From Pandoraea horticolens (GTDB lineage Bacteria > Pseudomonadota > Gammaproteobacteria > Burkholderiales > Burkholderiaceae): a DNA stretch of 64,000 bases. A model generated the notes under the pieces. That model was not told the DNA's origin and did not search any database. It worked only from the letters and a program-made list of their open reading frames with translations. The number at the start of each line of letters is the position of its first letter. The first letter of the stretch is position 1. The DNA is taken from assembly GCF_902459555.1 (NCBI RefSeq), contig NZ_CABPSM010000006.1, positions 186,001 to 250,000 of the forward strand, in the 5' to 3' direction. Below are positions 1 through 9,147 of the stretch, piece after piece. Made by a program: the position numbers and the translations under genes.

Positions 1-245
1 TTGAACATCTTTTCCTGATCGCTGCCGAGCAGGCCGCCGGACATGGTGGCCTCGCGCATGCTCTTGAGCATCATCTGCGTGAAGACGGCCTCGAACTGCT
101 TGGCGGCCTGTTGCGTGGCCTGCGGCGTCTGCTGGTGCGCGGCGGCGCGCAAGGCTGTGAGGCCCTGCATGTCGTACGTGGCGCGCTGCGTCAGGTCGGG
201 CAGGTTCTTGCCCGCCGCGCCGGTAAGGCGGTTGCCGTCGGCCAT
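1..245 (-). CDS. flgJ: Flagellar rod-cap protein / peptidoglycan hydrolase FlgJ (N-terminal part, cut by window edge)
   Basis: About 81 N-terminal residues are visible, starting MADGNRLTGAAGKNLPDL, and the gene runs off position 1. The stretch around residues 45-75 (AAKQFEAVFTQMMLKSMREA) is the classic rod-binding motif of FlgJ, which caps the growing rod in the periplasm. In betaproteobacteria a C-terminal muramidase domain that opens the peptidoglycan normally follows, but it would lie outside the window. The ATG sits one base after the flgI stop codon, so the gene is translated as part of the flgBCDEFGHIJ operon. Confidence 0.93.
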   Translation of the reverse strand, partial: MADGNRLTGAAGKNLPDLTQRATYDMQGLTALRAAAHQQTPQATQQAAKQFEAVFTQMMLKSMREATMSGGLLGSDQEKMF

Positions 246-246
246 A

Positions 247-1425
247 TCAGATGATCTCCAGATCGGCGCGCAGGGCGCCCGAGGCCTTCATGGCCTGCAG
301 AATCGACATCAGATCTGCCGGGCTCGCGCCAAGCGAGTTCAGCGCCTTGACGACGTCGGCGAGGTTGGCGCCCGCCTTGACCATCTTGAGCGCGTTGTTC
401 TCCTGTTGGACGGAGATTTGCGAATTTGGGGCCACCACCGTCTGTCCGCCCGAGAATGGCGCCGGCTGGCTCACGTTGTTCTGCGTATCGATGACCACCG
501 ACAGGTTGCCGTGGGCCACCGCGCATTGCTGGATCGTCACGTTCTGGTTCATCACGACCGAACCGGTCCGCGCATTGATGACGACGCGCGCGGCCGTGTT
601 GTCGGGGCGCACCTCCAGACTCTCGAGCTGCGCCAGAAACTGCACACGGGCGGCCGGATCGGTCGGCGTGCGCAGCAGAATCACTCGGCCATCGAGCGCC
701 TGTGCCGTACTGAAGCCGAAGCGGCGGTTCACGGCGTCGACCACGCGTTGCGCGGTCGAGAAGTCGGTGACGTTCAGCTCCATTTGCAAGGTGCCCGGCT
801 GACCGCCCATGGCGCTCGGCACGGCGCGCTCGACGATGGCGCCGCTCGGGATGCGGCCCGACGCCAACTGGTTGACGGTCACGCTCGAGCCGTTGGCCGA
901 CGCGCCGGCGCCCCCCACGAGCAAATTGCCCTGCGCGAGCGCGTAGACCTGTCCGTCCGGCCCTTTGAGCGGCGTCATGAGCAGCGTGCCGCCGCGCAGG
1001 CTCTTGGCGTTACCCATCGACGACACCACCACGTCGATGGCCTGCCCCGGGCGCGTGAAGGCCGGCAGCGTGGCCGTCACCATCACGGCGGCCACGTTCT
1101 TCAACTGCATGTTGGTGCCGGGCGCGACGGTAATCCCCAACTGCGAGAGCATGTTGGTCATGCTCTGCACGGTGAACGGCGTCTGCGTGGTCTGGTCGCC
1201 CGAGTTATCGAGACCGGCCACGAGACCGTAGCCGATCAACTGGTTGTCGCGCACGCCCTGAATCGAAGCCAGCTCCTTGAGCCGCTCGGCGTGTGCCGCG
1301 CCCGGCACCAGCAACGCCGCACCGGCCGCGCCCGCCACGGCAAGCGTGGCGACGAAGCGGCGGAATGCCTGGCGGAGGTGACGGAGTTGGGGCGCGCGGC
1401 GCGACAGGGACGACATGATCGACAT
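247..1425 (-). CDS. flgI: Flagellar P-ring protein FlgI
   Basis: This 392-aa protein forms the periplasmic P-ring, the peptidoglycan-level bushing around the flagellar rod. A long signal peptide is visible: a basic start, a hydrophobic stretch at residues 25-42, and cleavage after AHA near residue 46. The mature start [25 protein letters not shown] is diagnostic of FlgI. The C-terminus has the expected [23 protein letters not shown] segment. The start overlaps the flgH stop by one base (TGATG), which indicates translational coupling. An internal ATG three codons downstream is an alternative start. Confidence 0.97.
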   Translation of the reverse strand: MSIMSSLSRRAPQLRHLRQAFRRFVATLAVAGAAGAALLVPGAAHAERLKELASIQGVRDNQLIGYGLVAGLDNSGDQTTQTPFTVQSMTNMLSQLGITVAPGTNMQLKNVAAVMVTATLPAFTRPGQAIDVVVSSMGNAKSLRGGTLLMTPLKGPDGQVYALAQGNLLVGGAGASANGSSVTVNQLASGRIPSGAIVERAVPSAMGGQPGTLQMELNVTDFSTAQRVVDAVNRRFGFSTAQALDGRVILLRTPTDPAARVQFLAQLESLEVRPDNTAARVVINARTGSVVMNQNVTIQQCAVAHGNLSVVIDTQNNVSQPAPFSGGQTVVAPNSQISVQQENNALKMVKAGANLADVVKALNSLGASPADLMSILQAMKASGALRADLEII

Positions 1426-2159
1426 CAGAAGGGCGAAACGTTAAGGAAGAAGCGCTGCAGCCAGCCCATGGTTTCGGCTTCATTGATGTAGCCCTTGCCA
1501 CGGTATTCGATGCGCGCATCGGCCACCTGCGTCGAAGGCACGGTGTTCGCGCCCGAAATCGTCTGCGGGCTGACGATGCCCGAAAACTTGATGTACTCCG
1601 TGCCCTGATTGATGGCGATCTGCTTCTCGCCCGCCACGGCCAGGTTACCGTTGGACAGCACTTCCATCACGGTCACGGTGATCTGACCCGAGAACACATT
1701 GTTGGCGTTGGCCGCGCCCTTGGCGTCGAACTTGTTGCCGCCGCTTGCGTTCAGCGACTGGTTGTTGAACACGCCACCGACCACGCCCGGCATCTGGTTG
1801 AGCGAGAGCGTTTCGCTGCCTGCGCGGTTGGCGTTGGCGGCCGAGTTCTTGCTTGCCGCCGTGTTTTCGTTGATGACGATCGTGAGGATGTCGCCAACGT
1901 TACGCGGACGGCGGTCTTCGAACAGCGGACGATTCGAATACAGCGGACGGTAGATCGAGCCTTCCGGGTCGGCCGCCATCGGCGGGGGCGGCGGGCGCGT
2001 GGTCGTCGGCCCGTTCACCACCGGCTCCTGCGGCACATAAGCGCAGCCAGCCAGACCGCTCAGCGTGGCGGCGGCCACGAGCGCGAGGTACCGCGCGTGG
2101 CCGGCGCTGCGTTGCGTTGCCGTCGTGGCGGTCGTTCGAGCGGACATATCGACGTTCAT
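1425..2159 (-). CDS. flgH: Flagellar L-ring lipoprotein FlgH
   Basis: This 244-aa outer-membrane lipoprotein builds the L-ring around the rod. The signal sequence ends in a lipobox (LAGC, lipidated Cys about residue 39) followed by AYVPQEP. A Pro-rich linker comes next, then the conserved [19 protein letters not shown] block (residues about 78-98) and the C-terminal [19 protein letters not shown], both typical of FlgH. It lies between flgG and flgI in the standard flg order and overlaps flgI by one base. A start at Met5 is also possible. Confidence 0.97.
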   Translation of the reverse strand: MNVDMSARTTATTATQRSAGHARYLALVAAATLSGLAGCAYVPQEPVVNGPTTTRPPPPPMAADPEGSIYRPLYSNRPLFEDRRPRNVGDILTIVINENTAASKNSAANANRAGSETLSLNQMPGVVGGVFNNQSLNASGGNKFDAKGAANANNVFSGQITVTVMEVLSNGNLAVAGEKQIAINQGTEYIKFSGIVSPQTISGANTVPSTQVADARIEYRGKGYINEAETMGWLQRFFLNVSPF

Positions 2160-2189
2160 TCCTGAGCACTTTCAGCGGCGAACCGCTGT

Positions 2190-2972
2190 TTACATCTGGG
2201 TCAGACGTTGCAGCATCTGGTCGGATGCCGTGACCGCCTTCGAGTTGATTTCGTAGGCGCGCTGCGCGGAAATCATGTTCACCAGTTCTTCCACCACGTT
2301 CACGTTCGACGTTTCGACGTAGTTCTGGTTGAGCACGCCCGCGCCGTTGGTGCCCGGCTGCGCCACGTTCGGCGCGCCCGAGGCGGCCGTCTCGGCGTAC
2401 AGGTTCTCGCCCATGCTTTGCAGACCGGCGTTGTTGATGAACGTGGCGAGCTGGAACGTCCCGATCTGCACGTTGGCCGTGCTGCCCGGCTGCGTGACCG
2501 AGACCGTGCCGTCGCGCGCAATGGTCAGCGACAGCGCGTTGGCCGGAATCGTGATGGCCGGCTGGATCGGGAAACCCGAGGCCGTCACGAGCTGGCCGTT
2601 GTTGTCGACCTGGAACGAGCCGTCGCGCGTATAAGCGGTCGTGCCGTCCGGCATGAGCACCTGAAAGAAGCCGTCGCCGTTGATGGCCACGTCCTTGGCG
2701 TTGCTCGTCGAGGTCAGGTTGCCCTGCGTGAAGATGCGCTCGGTCGCGGCCGGGCGCACACCGGTGCCCAGTTGCAGGCCCGAAGGCAGCAACGTCTGCT
2801 GCGACGATTGCGCACCAGGCTGGCGGATCGTCTGATACAGCAAGTCCTCGAACACCGCGCGGCCCTTCTTGAAACCGTTCGTGCTGGTGTTAGCGAGGTT
2901 GTTGGAAATCACGTCCATGTTCGTCTGCTGGGCGTTCATGCCGGTGGCAGCGATGTAGAGCGAACGGATCAT
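2190..2972 (-). CDS. flgG: Flagellar distal rod protein FlgG
   Basis: At 260 aa this is the standard FlgG length. The N-terminus [31 protein letters not shown] is the flg_bb_rod helix with the NNLAN motif. The C-terminus [30 protein letters not shown] is the matching coiled-coil tail through which rod and hook proteins polymerise. FlgG makes the distal rod that crosses the periplasm and passes through the P- and L-rings. It has no signal peptide, as expected for a substrate of the flagellar type III secretion apparatus. Confidence 0.97.
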   Translation of the reverse strand: MIRSLYIAATGMNAQQTNMDVISNNLANTSTNGFKKGRAVFEDLLYQTIRQPGAQSSQQTLLPSGLQLGTGVRPAATERIFTQGNLTSTSNAKDVAINGDGFFQVLMPDGTTAYTRDGSFQVDNNGQLVTASGFPIQPAITIPANALSLTIARDGTVSVTQPGSTANVQIGTFQLATFINNAGLQSMGENLYAETAASGAPNVAQPGTNGAGVLNQNYVETSNVNVVEELVNMISAQRAYEINSKAVTASDQMLQRLTQM

Positions 2973-3038
2973 TGGGTCATTCTCCCCGTGTACGTTGGCG
3001 GTGCGGGGTCATTCACGACCCCGGCGCACCCCCGCGCG

Positions 3039-3782
3039 TTAGCTGAAGTTCAGCAACTGGTTGGCGGTTTGTTCGTTGGTATCGGCCGTCGAGAGCACCT
3101 TCATCTGCATCTCGAAGGCCCGCGATTGGGAAATCATGTTCACCAGACCACTGACCGGATTGACGTTGCTGTTCTCGATCGAGCCCGAGACCACCACGAC
3201 ATTCGGATCGACCTGCGCCGGTGCGTTGTTTGCCGTGCGGAACAGCCCGTCGTCGCCGCGCACCAGATTGCCTTCCGGCGGATTCACCAGCTTCAACTGC
3301 CCCATGACGGCGATGGAGTTGGGCGGATCGCCCGGCCCCAGCGCCGAGAGCGTGCCGTCGGCGCCGATGCTCACGGCCGCGCCCGGCGGCACGGCGGCCG
3401 GCCCGGCGTCGGTCATCACTGGCAGCCCGTGCAACGTGAGCTGACCGTTGGCCGTCATCTCGAGGTTGCCGCCGCGGGTGTAGGCTTCGCGGCCCTGCGC
3501 ATCGCGCACGGCGAGCCAGCCCTGCCCCTGAATGGCGACGTCGAGCGCACGGCCGGTCTGCTGCATGGCGCCCGGCGTGAAGTCGGTGCCCGGCGTGGAC
3601 GTGGTCACGAACGTGCGAGTGCCCGTCGTGCCGTCTGCGGCGCGCACGGGGGTCTGGCGAAACGCCGCGAGCTGGGCGCGAAAGCCCGGCGTCGAGACGT
3701 TCGCCAGGTTGTTGGCGGTGGTCGATTGCTGCTCCATCGCCTGCTTCGCGCCCGTCATGGCGATATAGATCAGACGATCCAT
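3039..3782 (-). CDS. flgF: Flagellar proximal rod protein FlgF
   Basis: This 247-aa rod protein begins MDRLIYIAMTGAKQAMEQQSTTANNLANVSTPGFR (flg_bb_rod domain) and ends SGLVNMISQSRAFEMQMKVLSTADTNEQTANQLLNFS (flg_bb C-terminal domain). The start MDRLIYIAMTGA and the position between flgG and flgE identify FlgF rather than FlgG. It is exported without a signal peptide and forms part of the proximal rod. The middle domain carries the conserved GQGWLAVRDAQGREAYTRGGNLEM block shared by the rod and hook family. Confidence 0.95.
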   Translation of the reverse strand: MDRLIYIAMTGAKQAMEQQSTTANNLANVSTPGFRAQLAAFRQTPVRAADGTTGTRTFVTTSTPGTDFTPGAMQQTGRALDVAIQGQGWLAVRDAQGREAYTRGGNLEMTANGQLTLHGLPVMTDAGPAAVPPGAAVSIGADGTLSALGPGDPPNSIAVMGQLKLVNPPEGNLVRGDDGLFRTANNAPAQVDPNVVVVSGSIENSNVNPVSGLVNMISQSRAFEMQMKVLSTADTNEQTANQLLNFS

Positions 3783-3822
3783 CGACGCCCCTCCTCCAAG
3801 TTACGCATTTGCGCCGTCCGCC

Positions 3823-5079
3823 TTACAGGTTCACCATCGTCTGCATCAACTGGTCTTCCGTCTTGATCGTCTGCGCGTTGGCCTGATAGTTGCGCTGCGC
3901 AGTGATCATGTGGACCAGCTCCGCCGTCAGGTCGACGTTCGACGCTTCGACCGCGCCGGCCTGCAGCTTGCCGAGGTTCGTGCCGCCCGGCACGCCGACG
4001 ATCGGAATGCCCGAATCGGCCGACTCTGCCCACAGGTTGTTGCCCAGCGGAATCAGGCCCTGCACGTTGTTGAAGTTGGCGAGCGCAACCTGACCGAGCG
4101 TCATCGACTTCGTGTTCGAGTACGTGCCGACGATCGTGCCGTCTGCATTGAACGTGAAGCCCGTCAGCCGGCCCGACGTGTAGCCGTCTTGCGTGAGCGT
4201 GTTCGGCGTGTAGGTATTGCCGTACTGTGTCGTGCCCGTCAGGTTGAGCGTCAGGGTCGCGGGCGACGCGCCGTTGCCGTAGGTGATGACCGGCAGCGTG
4301 ATCGGGCCGGTCACGGCCGCGCCGGTCGAGTCCGTCTGCGCGACGAGGCTGCCGGCCGTGTTGAACGTCATCGTGCCGATCGGGCCAGCGCCGATTTGCG
4401 TCGTGCCGTCGACCGAGCCGTACACGGTCCACGTGGCGTTGTTGGTCACCGGATCGACGCTCGTCTTCTTGAAGTACACGTTGACGTCGTGCGAATTGCC
4501 CAGCGAGTCATAGACCTTGAGCGACGTGGCGTTCGTGTACGAGTTCGGATCGGTGATCGAGAACGGCGTGGCGTTGATCGGGCTGCGCGAGTCGAGGTTG
4601 AACTGGCCCGTGATCTTCGTGGTGGCGGTCGGCGCCAGGTCGCCCGTCGGGATCCGCAAATCGACCGGCGAGACGCTGTTGACGATGCCGTTCGGGCCGG
4701 CAAGGTAACCGGTCAGGTGATCGCCGTTGGCGTTGACGATGTAGCCGTTCTTGTCGAGCGAGAACTGACCGTTACGCGAGTAAGCGATGGTGCCGTTGTT
4801 CGACACGCGGAAGAAGCCGTTGCCCGAGATCGCTAGGTCGAGCTGACGGTTCGTGACCGTGATGTCGCCCTGCGTGAACTGCTGCGCGACCGTCGACACA
4901 CGCGTGCCGATACCGACGGTGTTGTTGCCCGCGCCGAACAGCGAGTTCGCGTAGATGTCGGCGAACTGCGCCTGCCCCTGCTTGAAACCGACGGTGGCCG
5001 CATTGGCAACGTTGTTGCCGATGACGTCCAGGTCCTTGGAAGCGGCGTTCAGGCCGCTCAATCCGGTCGAAAATGCCAT
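3823..5079 (-). CDS. flgE: Flagellar hook protein FlgE
   Basis: This 418-aa protein polymerises into the hook, the flexible joint outside the outer membrane. The N-terminus MAFSTGLSGLNAASKDLDVIGNNVANAAT and the C-terminus VDLTAELVHMITAQRNYQANAQTIKTEDQLMQTMVNL are the D0 helices. In between, DLAISGNGFFRV begins the D1 domain, and a Thr/Asn-rich central region forms the surface domains. It is longer than the rod proteins, as expected, and lies directly downstream of flgD, the hook-cap gene required for its assembly. Confidence 0.97.
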   Translation of the reverse strand: MAFSTGLSGLNAASKDLDVIGNNVANAATVGFKQGQAQFADIYANSLFGAGNNTVGIGTRVSTVAQQFTQGDITVTNRQLDLAISGNGFFRVSNNGTIAYSRNGQFSLDKNGYIVNANGDHLTGYLAGPNGIVNSVSPVDLRIPTGDLAPTATTKITGQFNLDSRSPINATPFSITDPNSYTNATSLKVYDSLGNSHDVNVYFKKTSVDPVTNNATWTVYGSVDGTTQIGAGPIGTMTFNTAGSLVAQTDSTGAAVTGPITLPVITYGNGASPATLTLNLTGTTQYGNTYTPNTLTQDGYTSGRLTGFTFNADGTIVGTYSNTKSMTLGQVALANFNNVQGLIPLGNNLWAESADSGIPIVGVPGGTNLGKLQAGAVEASNVDLTAELVHMITAQRNYQANAQTIKTEDQLMQTMVNL

Positions 5080-5158
5080 GGTGATACTCCTGAAATTCGG
5101 TTATCGACGATGTCTGTCGCGATGAAAACGGTTTGGGGCTTACGTCGGATGAGAGCGG

Positions 5159-5890
5159 TTACAGGATTTCGCGCACGTCGGAGAGCTTGATGTTCGAGCC
5201 CGTGCCGACGTTGAGCAGCGGCGCACCCGTCGTGCTGGCCACCACGCTCTGAACCTGTGCATAGGAGAGCAGCGTCGGCGTCACGGCCTTGCCGTTGGCC
5301 GAGGCGCTCACCGTCAACGTGTAATTGCCGTCGGCCACCGTGGCGCCGGCGTCGTCCTTGGCATCCCATGTGAGCGCCTGCACGCCGGCGTCGAGCGCGC
5401 CGGCGTTGACCGTGCGCACCACCTTGCCGGTGCTGTCCTTGATCTGGATCGTGACGGTGTCGGCGTCGCCCGGCAGTTCGAAGCCGAACGGGGTGGCCGT
5501 CTTCTTGACCGTGCCGTCCGTTGCCGTGGTGCTGCCCACGCCGATGTTGTTGCCGGGAACCAGCACGCCTTTGCCGACCAGCGCGGCGGCTTGCAGGCTC
5601 TGCGTCGAGTTGAGCTGCGACGTCACCGACGACAGCGTGGTGTTCAACTGCGTGATGCCCGAGACCGTGCTGATCTGCGCGAGCTGCGAGGTCACCTGCG
5701 AGTTGTCCATCGGGTTGAGCGGATCCTGGTTGTTCATCTGTGCGACGAGCAACTTCAGGAAGCTGTTCTGCAGATCGTTTGCGCTGCCTGCGGAGGACTT
5801 CGAGCTGGAGCTGTTGCTCGCGGTGCCGTTGATCGAATCCAGGAACGACTGCGAGAAATTGGCAGCGTTCGACGTGTTGATACTTGCCAT
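5159..5890 (-). CDS. flgD: Flagellar hook capping protein FlgD
   Basis: This 243-aa scaffold caps the growing hook and is discarded when the hook is finished. The N-terminal third is Ser/Asn-rich and contains the FlgD signature DLQNSFLKLLVAQMNNQDPLNPMDNSQVTSQLAQIS (residues about 38-75). The C-terminal half is an Ig-like FlgD_ig/Tudor region with GNYTLTVSASANG. It lies between flgC and flgE, as in most flg operons. Confidence 0.96.
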   Translation of the reverse strand: MASINTSNAANFSQSFLDSINGTASNSSSSKSSAGSANDLQNSFLKLLVAQMNNQDPLNPMDNSQVTSQLAQISTVSGITQLNTTLSSVTSQLNSTQSLQAAALVGKGVLVPGNNIGVGSTTATDGTVKKTATPFGFELPGDADTVTIQIKDSTGKVVRTVNAGALDAGVQALTWDAKDDAGATVADGNYTLTVSASANGKAVTPTLLSYAQVQSVVASTTGAPLLNVGTGSNIKLSDVREIL

Positions 5891-5913
5891 TGTTCTGGTC
5901 TCCGCGCGGCCTC

Positions 5914-6318
5914 TTACTGGCCGACCGTGAGGGTTTTGAGCATCAACGTCTTGGCGGTGTTGAGCGCCTCGACGTTGGCCTGATAGGAACGGGAGGCGGA
6001 GATCATGTTGACCATCTCCTCCACCGGATTCACGTTGGGCATGGTCACGTAGCCCTGGGCATTGGCTGCCGGATTCTTCGGGTCGTACACCGTCTTGAGT
6101 GGCGACGGGTCGTTGACCACGCCGGCCACCTTCACGCCGCCCACGTCGGTGCCCGTCACCGGGTTGACCTGAAACACAACCTGCTTGGCGCGGTACGGCT
6201 GACCGTCCGGGCCGGTCACCGACTCGGCGTTGGCCAGATTGCTGGCCGTGACGTTCATGCGCTGCGACTGGGCCGTCATGGCCGAGCCGGCGACATCGAA
6301 GATGCTCATGAGTGGCAT
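5914..6318 (-). CDS. flgC: Flagellar basal-body rod protein FlgC
   Basis: At 134 aa this matches the usual length of FlgC, a proximal-rod subunit. The N-terminus [33 protein letters not shown] carries the rod-protein SNLAN motif. The C-terminus [40 protein letters not shown] is the expected polymerisation helix. The gene starts five bases after the flgB stop, so the two are almost certainly cotranscribed and coupled. A start at Met4 is an alternative. Confidence 0.96.
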   Translation of the reverse strand: MPLMSIFDVAGSAMTAQSQRMNVTASNLANAESVTGPDGQPYRAKQVVFQVNPVTGTDVGGVKVAGVVNDPSPLKTVYDPKNPAANAQGYVTMPNVNPVEEMVNMISASRSYQANVEALNTAKTLMLKTLTVGQ

Positions 6319-6323
6319 GGCAC

Positions 6324-6761
6324 TTACCCTTGACTCGTGATGGCTGCCAGCATCGTCTTGATCTGGCTGGACATGACCGTGAGGCCCGTTTGGTAATGCA
6401 CGGCGTTATCGGCGAAGTTCACGCGCTCGGCATCGAGTTCGACGGTGTTGCCGTCGACGCTTTGTTGATACGGCACGCGATAGAGCAGCTCGGGGCCGCC
6501 CATCGGCGGCGCGGCGCTCACGCCACGGCCGGCGATATGACGCGAGGACGTGCGCGAGAGCGACACGCTCGACTCGGTGGCGAGCTGCTGCTGTGCGCCG
6601 CGCTCGACCGCCTGGCTCAACGCATTGTTGAAATCGACGTCGCGCGCCTTGTATCCCGGCGTGTCCGCGTTGGCGATGTTCGACGAGATCACCTCCTGAC
6701 GGTAGGCGCGCATGGCCAGCGCCTGCTGGGAAAATCGCAATGCCGCGTCCAGTTTGTCCAT
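6324..6761 (-). CDS. flgB: Flagellar basal-body rod protein FlgB
   Basis: This is the first gene of the flgBCDEFGHIJ operon, 145 aa. The reading frame is open a further 25 codons upstream, but [44 protein letters not shown] is the family N-terminus, and an A/G-rich ribosome site (GAGACGAG) precedes this ATG. FlgB is the rod subunit nearest the MS ring and export gate. The flgAMN genes diverge from it across a 416-bp intergenic region. Confidence 0.95.
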   Translation of the reverse strand: MDKLDAALRFSQQALAMRAYRQEVISSNIANADTPGYKARDVDFNNALSQAVERGAQQQLATESSVSLSRTSSRHIAGRGVSAAPPMGGPELLYRVPYQQSVDGNTVELDAERVNFADNAVHYQTGLTVMSSQIKTMLAAITSQG

Positions 6762-7177
6762 GATCTCGTCTCGCCCGATGCGTGCCCTGATGCTGGGTGC
6801 TGCACAAGAAACCTGCCCGTGATGCGCTCGTGGCATCGGGTCCGCTCAGAGGTCTCTGGCGGGCCCCGCGCGTTGCGCAGTCGGGATGTCCTGCCTGGGC
6901 CCGGAAGAAGTACGGACCTTTTGGCATGCTTTGAATCGTATGCGTCCCCCCCTGGATTCAATCGGAGGAATAGGAAGGAGATTGACCGCCATTTCGAGCC
7001 ATGCCCCGCACGGGGACATCTCTAGAATGGCTTCCTGACGGCACCGGGCGGGGTTCGCCCCCCCAGGCACAGGAACGCTGCCTGGTGCCGTCGGCTTCAC
7101 GGACTGGCGTGTACCGAGGCAGGTTGAGCGCCGAGCACCCATGGCGACATCGGGTGACGGCTGCAAGGAGAGTCACG
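6762..7177. other. Divergent flgB / flgA intergenic region
   Basis: This 416-bp gene-free region separates flgB (minus) from flgA (plus) and should hold promoters for both. I could not assign a convincing sigma-70 or sigma-28 promoter by eye. The part nearest flgA contains a strong multi-helix inverted-repeat structure (listed separately). Reading frames that enter this region are unsupported extensions of flgB and flgA. Confidence 0.6.
7037..7092 (+). repeat. Structured leader element upstream of flgA (predicted three-way junction)
   Basis: Nine-base arms GACGGCACC (7037-7045) and GGTGCCGTC (7084-7092) are perfect complements. They enclose two further hairpins: a G/C stem with a TTCG loop (about 7046-7064), and AGGCA/TGCCT (7065-7069 with 7079-7083, loop of nine). 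Drawn together this is a three-way junction ending about 85 nt before the flgA start codon. I recognise no known riboswitch family in it. It could act in RNA from either strand, but the plus strand (flgA leader) is the shorter path. Confidence 0.5.
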
Positions 7178-8191
7178 ATGGCAGGCAAATACGGCAGCGG
7201 TCTTGCCAGCGCCCCCCGCACGCATCATGCGCAGCGGCAGGGTCTGCGCGCGTCCGTGCGTTCCGGGCTGCTGGCTGCCGTGCTCGGTCTGACGAGCCTG
7301 ACCACGCCGGGCTTCGCACACGCCGCCCCCGCCGCCGGCATCGCCACCGATACCGCAGCGCAGCACCTCGGCAACACGCTGGGCCCCGGCGCCATCGTCA
7401 TCCCCGGCAACAACACCGCCGCAGGCGGCGTCGCATCGAACGTGCCGAACATGGTTCGCCCCGTCACGACCGCGAGCGCTAACCCTGTTGGGGCGAGTGC
7501 GGGCGTTGCCAGCGCGAGCGCGCAAGCGCCCCAGGCGGCCGCCCCCCAGAATTCCCAGTTCCAGAACACCGAAGCCATTCGTCAGACGGCCGAACGGTTT
7601 CTGCGCGAGCAGACGACAGGGCTGCCGGGACGCGTGGCCATCACGCTCGGCGACGCCGTCTCCGATCGCATGCCCGCCTGCCCCGTGCTCGAACCGTTCC
7701 TGCCACCCGGCGCGCGCCTGTGGGGCTCAACGACGGTGGGTGTGCGCTGCTCGGGCGAGCGGCCATGGACGTTGTATCTGCAAGCCCGCGTGAGCATCAA
7801 CGCGACGTACTTCGTCGCGGCGCGCCAGATCAATCCGGGCGAGACCATCGGACCGAACGATCTGTCGCCGCGCCAGGGCGATCTCACGCTGCTGCCGCGC
7901 ACGGTGGCGACCGATGCCGGTCAGATCGTCGGCACCGTGGCCGTGAATCGCATTACGTCGGGCCTGCCGATCCGCGCCGATCTGCTGCGCAGTGCGATTG
8001 CCGTCCAGCAGGGACAGACCGTCCGCGTGGTCTCGCGTGGCTCGGGATTTGAAGTCAGTACGGAAGGACAGGTGCTGTCGCGTGCCAGCGCCGGCGACCC
8101 CGTTCAGGTGCGCACCCGCGCCGGTCAGGTCGTCAGCGGCACGGTCAAGACAGGCAAAGGCGGCAACGTCGAGGTTGAAGTTGCACTTTGA
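7178..8191 (+). CDS. flgA: Flagella basal-body P-ring assembly chaperone FlgA
   Basis: The start at 7178 is chosen because AAGGAG (7165-7170) precedes it at the right distance; the frame is open another 59 codons upstream without family character. The 337-aa product has a basic N-region, a hydrophobic stretch and cleavage after AHA about residue 49, so it is periplasmic. A low-complexity Ala/Gly/Asn linker follows. The C-terminal half carries the SAF/FlgA domain (ARQINPGETIGPNDLSPRQGD to the end VKTGKGGNVEVEVAL). FlgA chaperones FlgI during P-ring assembly. It is longer than E. coli FlgA because of the linker. Confidence 0.93.
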   Translation: MAGKYGSGLASAPRTHHAQRQGLRASVRSGLLAAVLGLTSLTTPGFAHAAPAAGIATDTAAQHLGNTLGPGAIVIPGNNTAAGGVASNVPNMVRPVTTASANPVGASAGVASASAQAPQAAAPQNSQFQNTEAIRQTAERFLREQTTGLPGRVAITLGDAVSDRMPACPVLEPFLPPGARLWGSTTVGVRCSGERPWTLYLQARVSINATYFVAARQINPGETIGPNDLSPRQGDLTLLPRTVATDAGQIVGTVAVNRITSGLPIRADLLRSAIAVQQGQTVRVVSRGSGFEVSTEGQVLSRASAGDPVQVRTRAGQVVSGTVKTGKGGNVEVEVAL

Positions 8192-8265
8192 GTAAGCACT
8201 CACTGTGATTGAGTATTCGTTGAAAGCACCCGGGCACTTGAACTGGTAACAGGATGTTACTTGCC

Positions 8266-8292
8266 TAAAGTTGTGGCGGATAATGCCGTTAC
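8266..8292 (+). promoter_or_regulatory. Sigma-28 (FliA) promoter of flgM
   Basis: TAAAGTT (8266-8272) is separated from GCCGTTAC (8285-8292) so that exactly 15 bases lie between TAAA and GCCG. This matches the enterobacterial FliA consensus TAAA-N15-GCCGATAA with two mismatches in the -10 element. It lies 26 bp before the flgM start codon, fitting the usual class-3 expression of flgM, so the anti-sigma gene would be driven by the sigma factor its product inhibits. A small inverted repeat GTAAC/GTTAC lies just upstream. Confidence 0.8.
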
Positions 8293-8317
8293 ACAGGCAA
8301 GTTTCTGGGGAAAGCAC

Positions 8318-8653
8318 ATGAAAATCGAACCACCCGCCAAACCGCTGACTGGCGTCGGCGCGAGCAAGGCGACGACCGATCGGGCGAGCACCGGCGCTGT
8401 GAACGCTGACGGCTCGGCCGCGTCTGTTGCAGCTGGCAGCGATGCGAGCGTGAGCACGAGCGCCCTGTCGTCGGAAATGCGCGCCTTACAGTCTGCGCTG
8501 GCACAGACAGGCTCGGCCGATGTCGACGTGACCAAGGTGCTCGCGATCAAAGACGCGATTGCCAAGGGCCAGCTCACTATTGATCCCTCCAAGATTGCGG
8601 ACGGTCTCATTGCGACCGCGCGCGATCTGCTCTCGACACAATCGAAGTCATGA
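8318..8653 (+). CDS. flgM: Anti-sigma-28 factor FlgM
   Basis: This small 111-aa protein begins MKIEPPAKPL after a GGGGAAAG ribosome site; an upstream in-frame ATG at 8261 would sit on top of the promoter and is rejected. The N-terminal half is Ala/Ser/Thr-rich and probably disordered. The C-terminal half (residues about 65-108, VDVTKVLAIKDAIAKGQLTIDPSKIADGLI) is the FliA-binding domain. FlgM holds sigma-28 inactive until the hook is complete and is then exported. The stop overlaps the flgN start (ATGA). Confidence 0.94.
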   Translation: MKIEPPAKPLTGVGASKATTDRASTGAVNADGSAASVAAGSDASVSTSALSSEMRALQSALAQTGSADVDVTKVLAIKDAIAKGQLTIDPSKIADGLIATARDLLSTQSKS

Positions 8654-9108
8654 CCCCCGATGCCCTGCTGAACGCCCTGTCTGCCGAGACGACCGCCATT
8701 GGTGCGTTTTCGGCGTTGCTTGGCGAAGAGCAGCAGGCATTGGTCAGCGGCACGCTCGACGCGCTGCCGGAGCTGACCGAGCGCAAGGCGCGCGCGGTGG
8801 CGGAACTCGCGATACTCGGTCGCGAGCGCGACGCTCAACTGGAAGTCCTGGGTTATTCGCCTGACGAGGCAGGTGCCGCGGCCGCTTCCGCCGACGACGC
8901 CCGCATCGATACCGCCTGGAAGGCGCTGCTCGCCGCCGCGTTGGACGCCAAGCGCGCCAACGAAACGAACGGTATGCTCATCCACACGCGTCTGACCTAC
9001 ACGCAGCAAGCCCTGAACGTGCTGTACGGCCCGGAGAAGAATGCGCCGCTGTATGGACCGGACGGCCGCACCACACCGCGCTCGAGCGGTGGAAGTGTGA
9101 CGGCCTGA
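8650..9108 (+). CDS. flgN: Flagellar export chaperone FlgN
   Basis: This 152-aa, mostly alpha-helical protein begins MTPDALLNALSAETTAIGAFSALLGEEQQAL, typical of the FlgN family, which chaperones the hook-filament junction proteins FlgK and FlgL for type III export. It overlaps flgM by four bases (ATGA), the usual flgMN coupling. The last third is Pro/Gly/Ser-rich. Assignment rests on the N-terminal family pattern and the flgM neighbour; overall sequence conservation in this family is low. Confidence 0.88.
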   Translation: MTPDALLNALSAETTAIGAFSALLGEEQQALVSGTLDALPELTERKARAVAELAILGRERDAQLEVLGYSPDEAGAAAASADDARIDTAWKALLAAALDAKRANETNGMLIHTRLTYTQQALNVLYGPEKNAPLYGPDGRTTPRSSGGSVTA

Positions 9109-9147
9109 CAGGGTAGTTTGTCGAGCGTTTAAGGCTCGCAAGCCGGT

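Noticed and set aside
6762-6836. N-terminal extension of flgB to an ATG at 6836
   Set aside because: The extra 25 residues do not resemble FlgB, and the internal ATG at 6761 has a better ribosome site.
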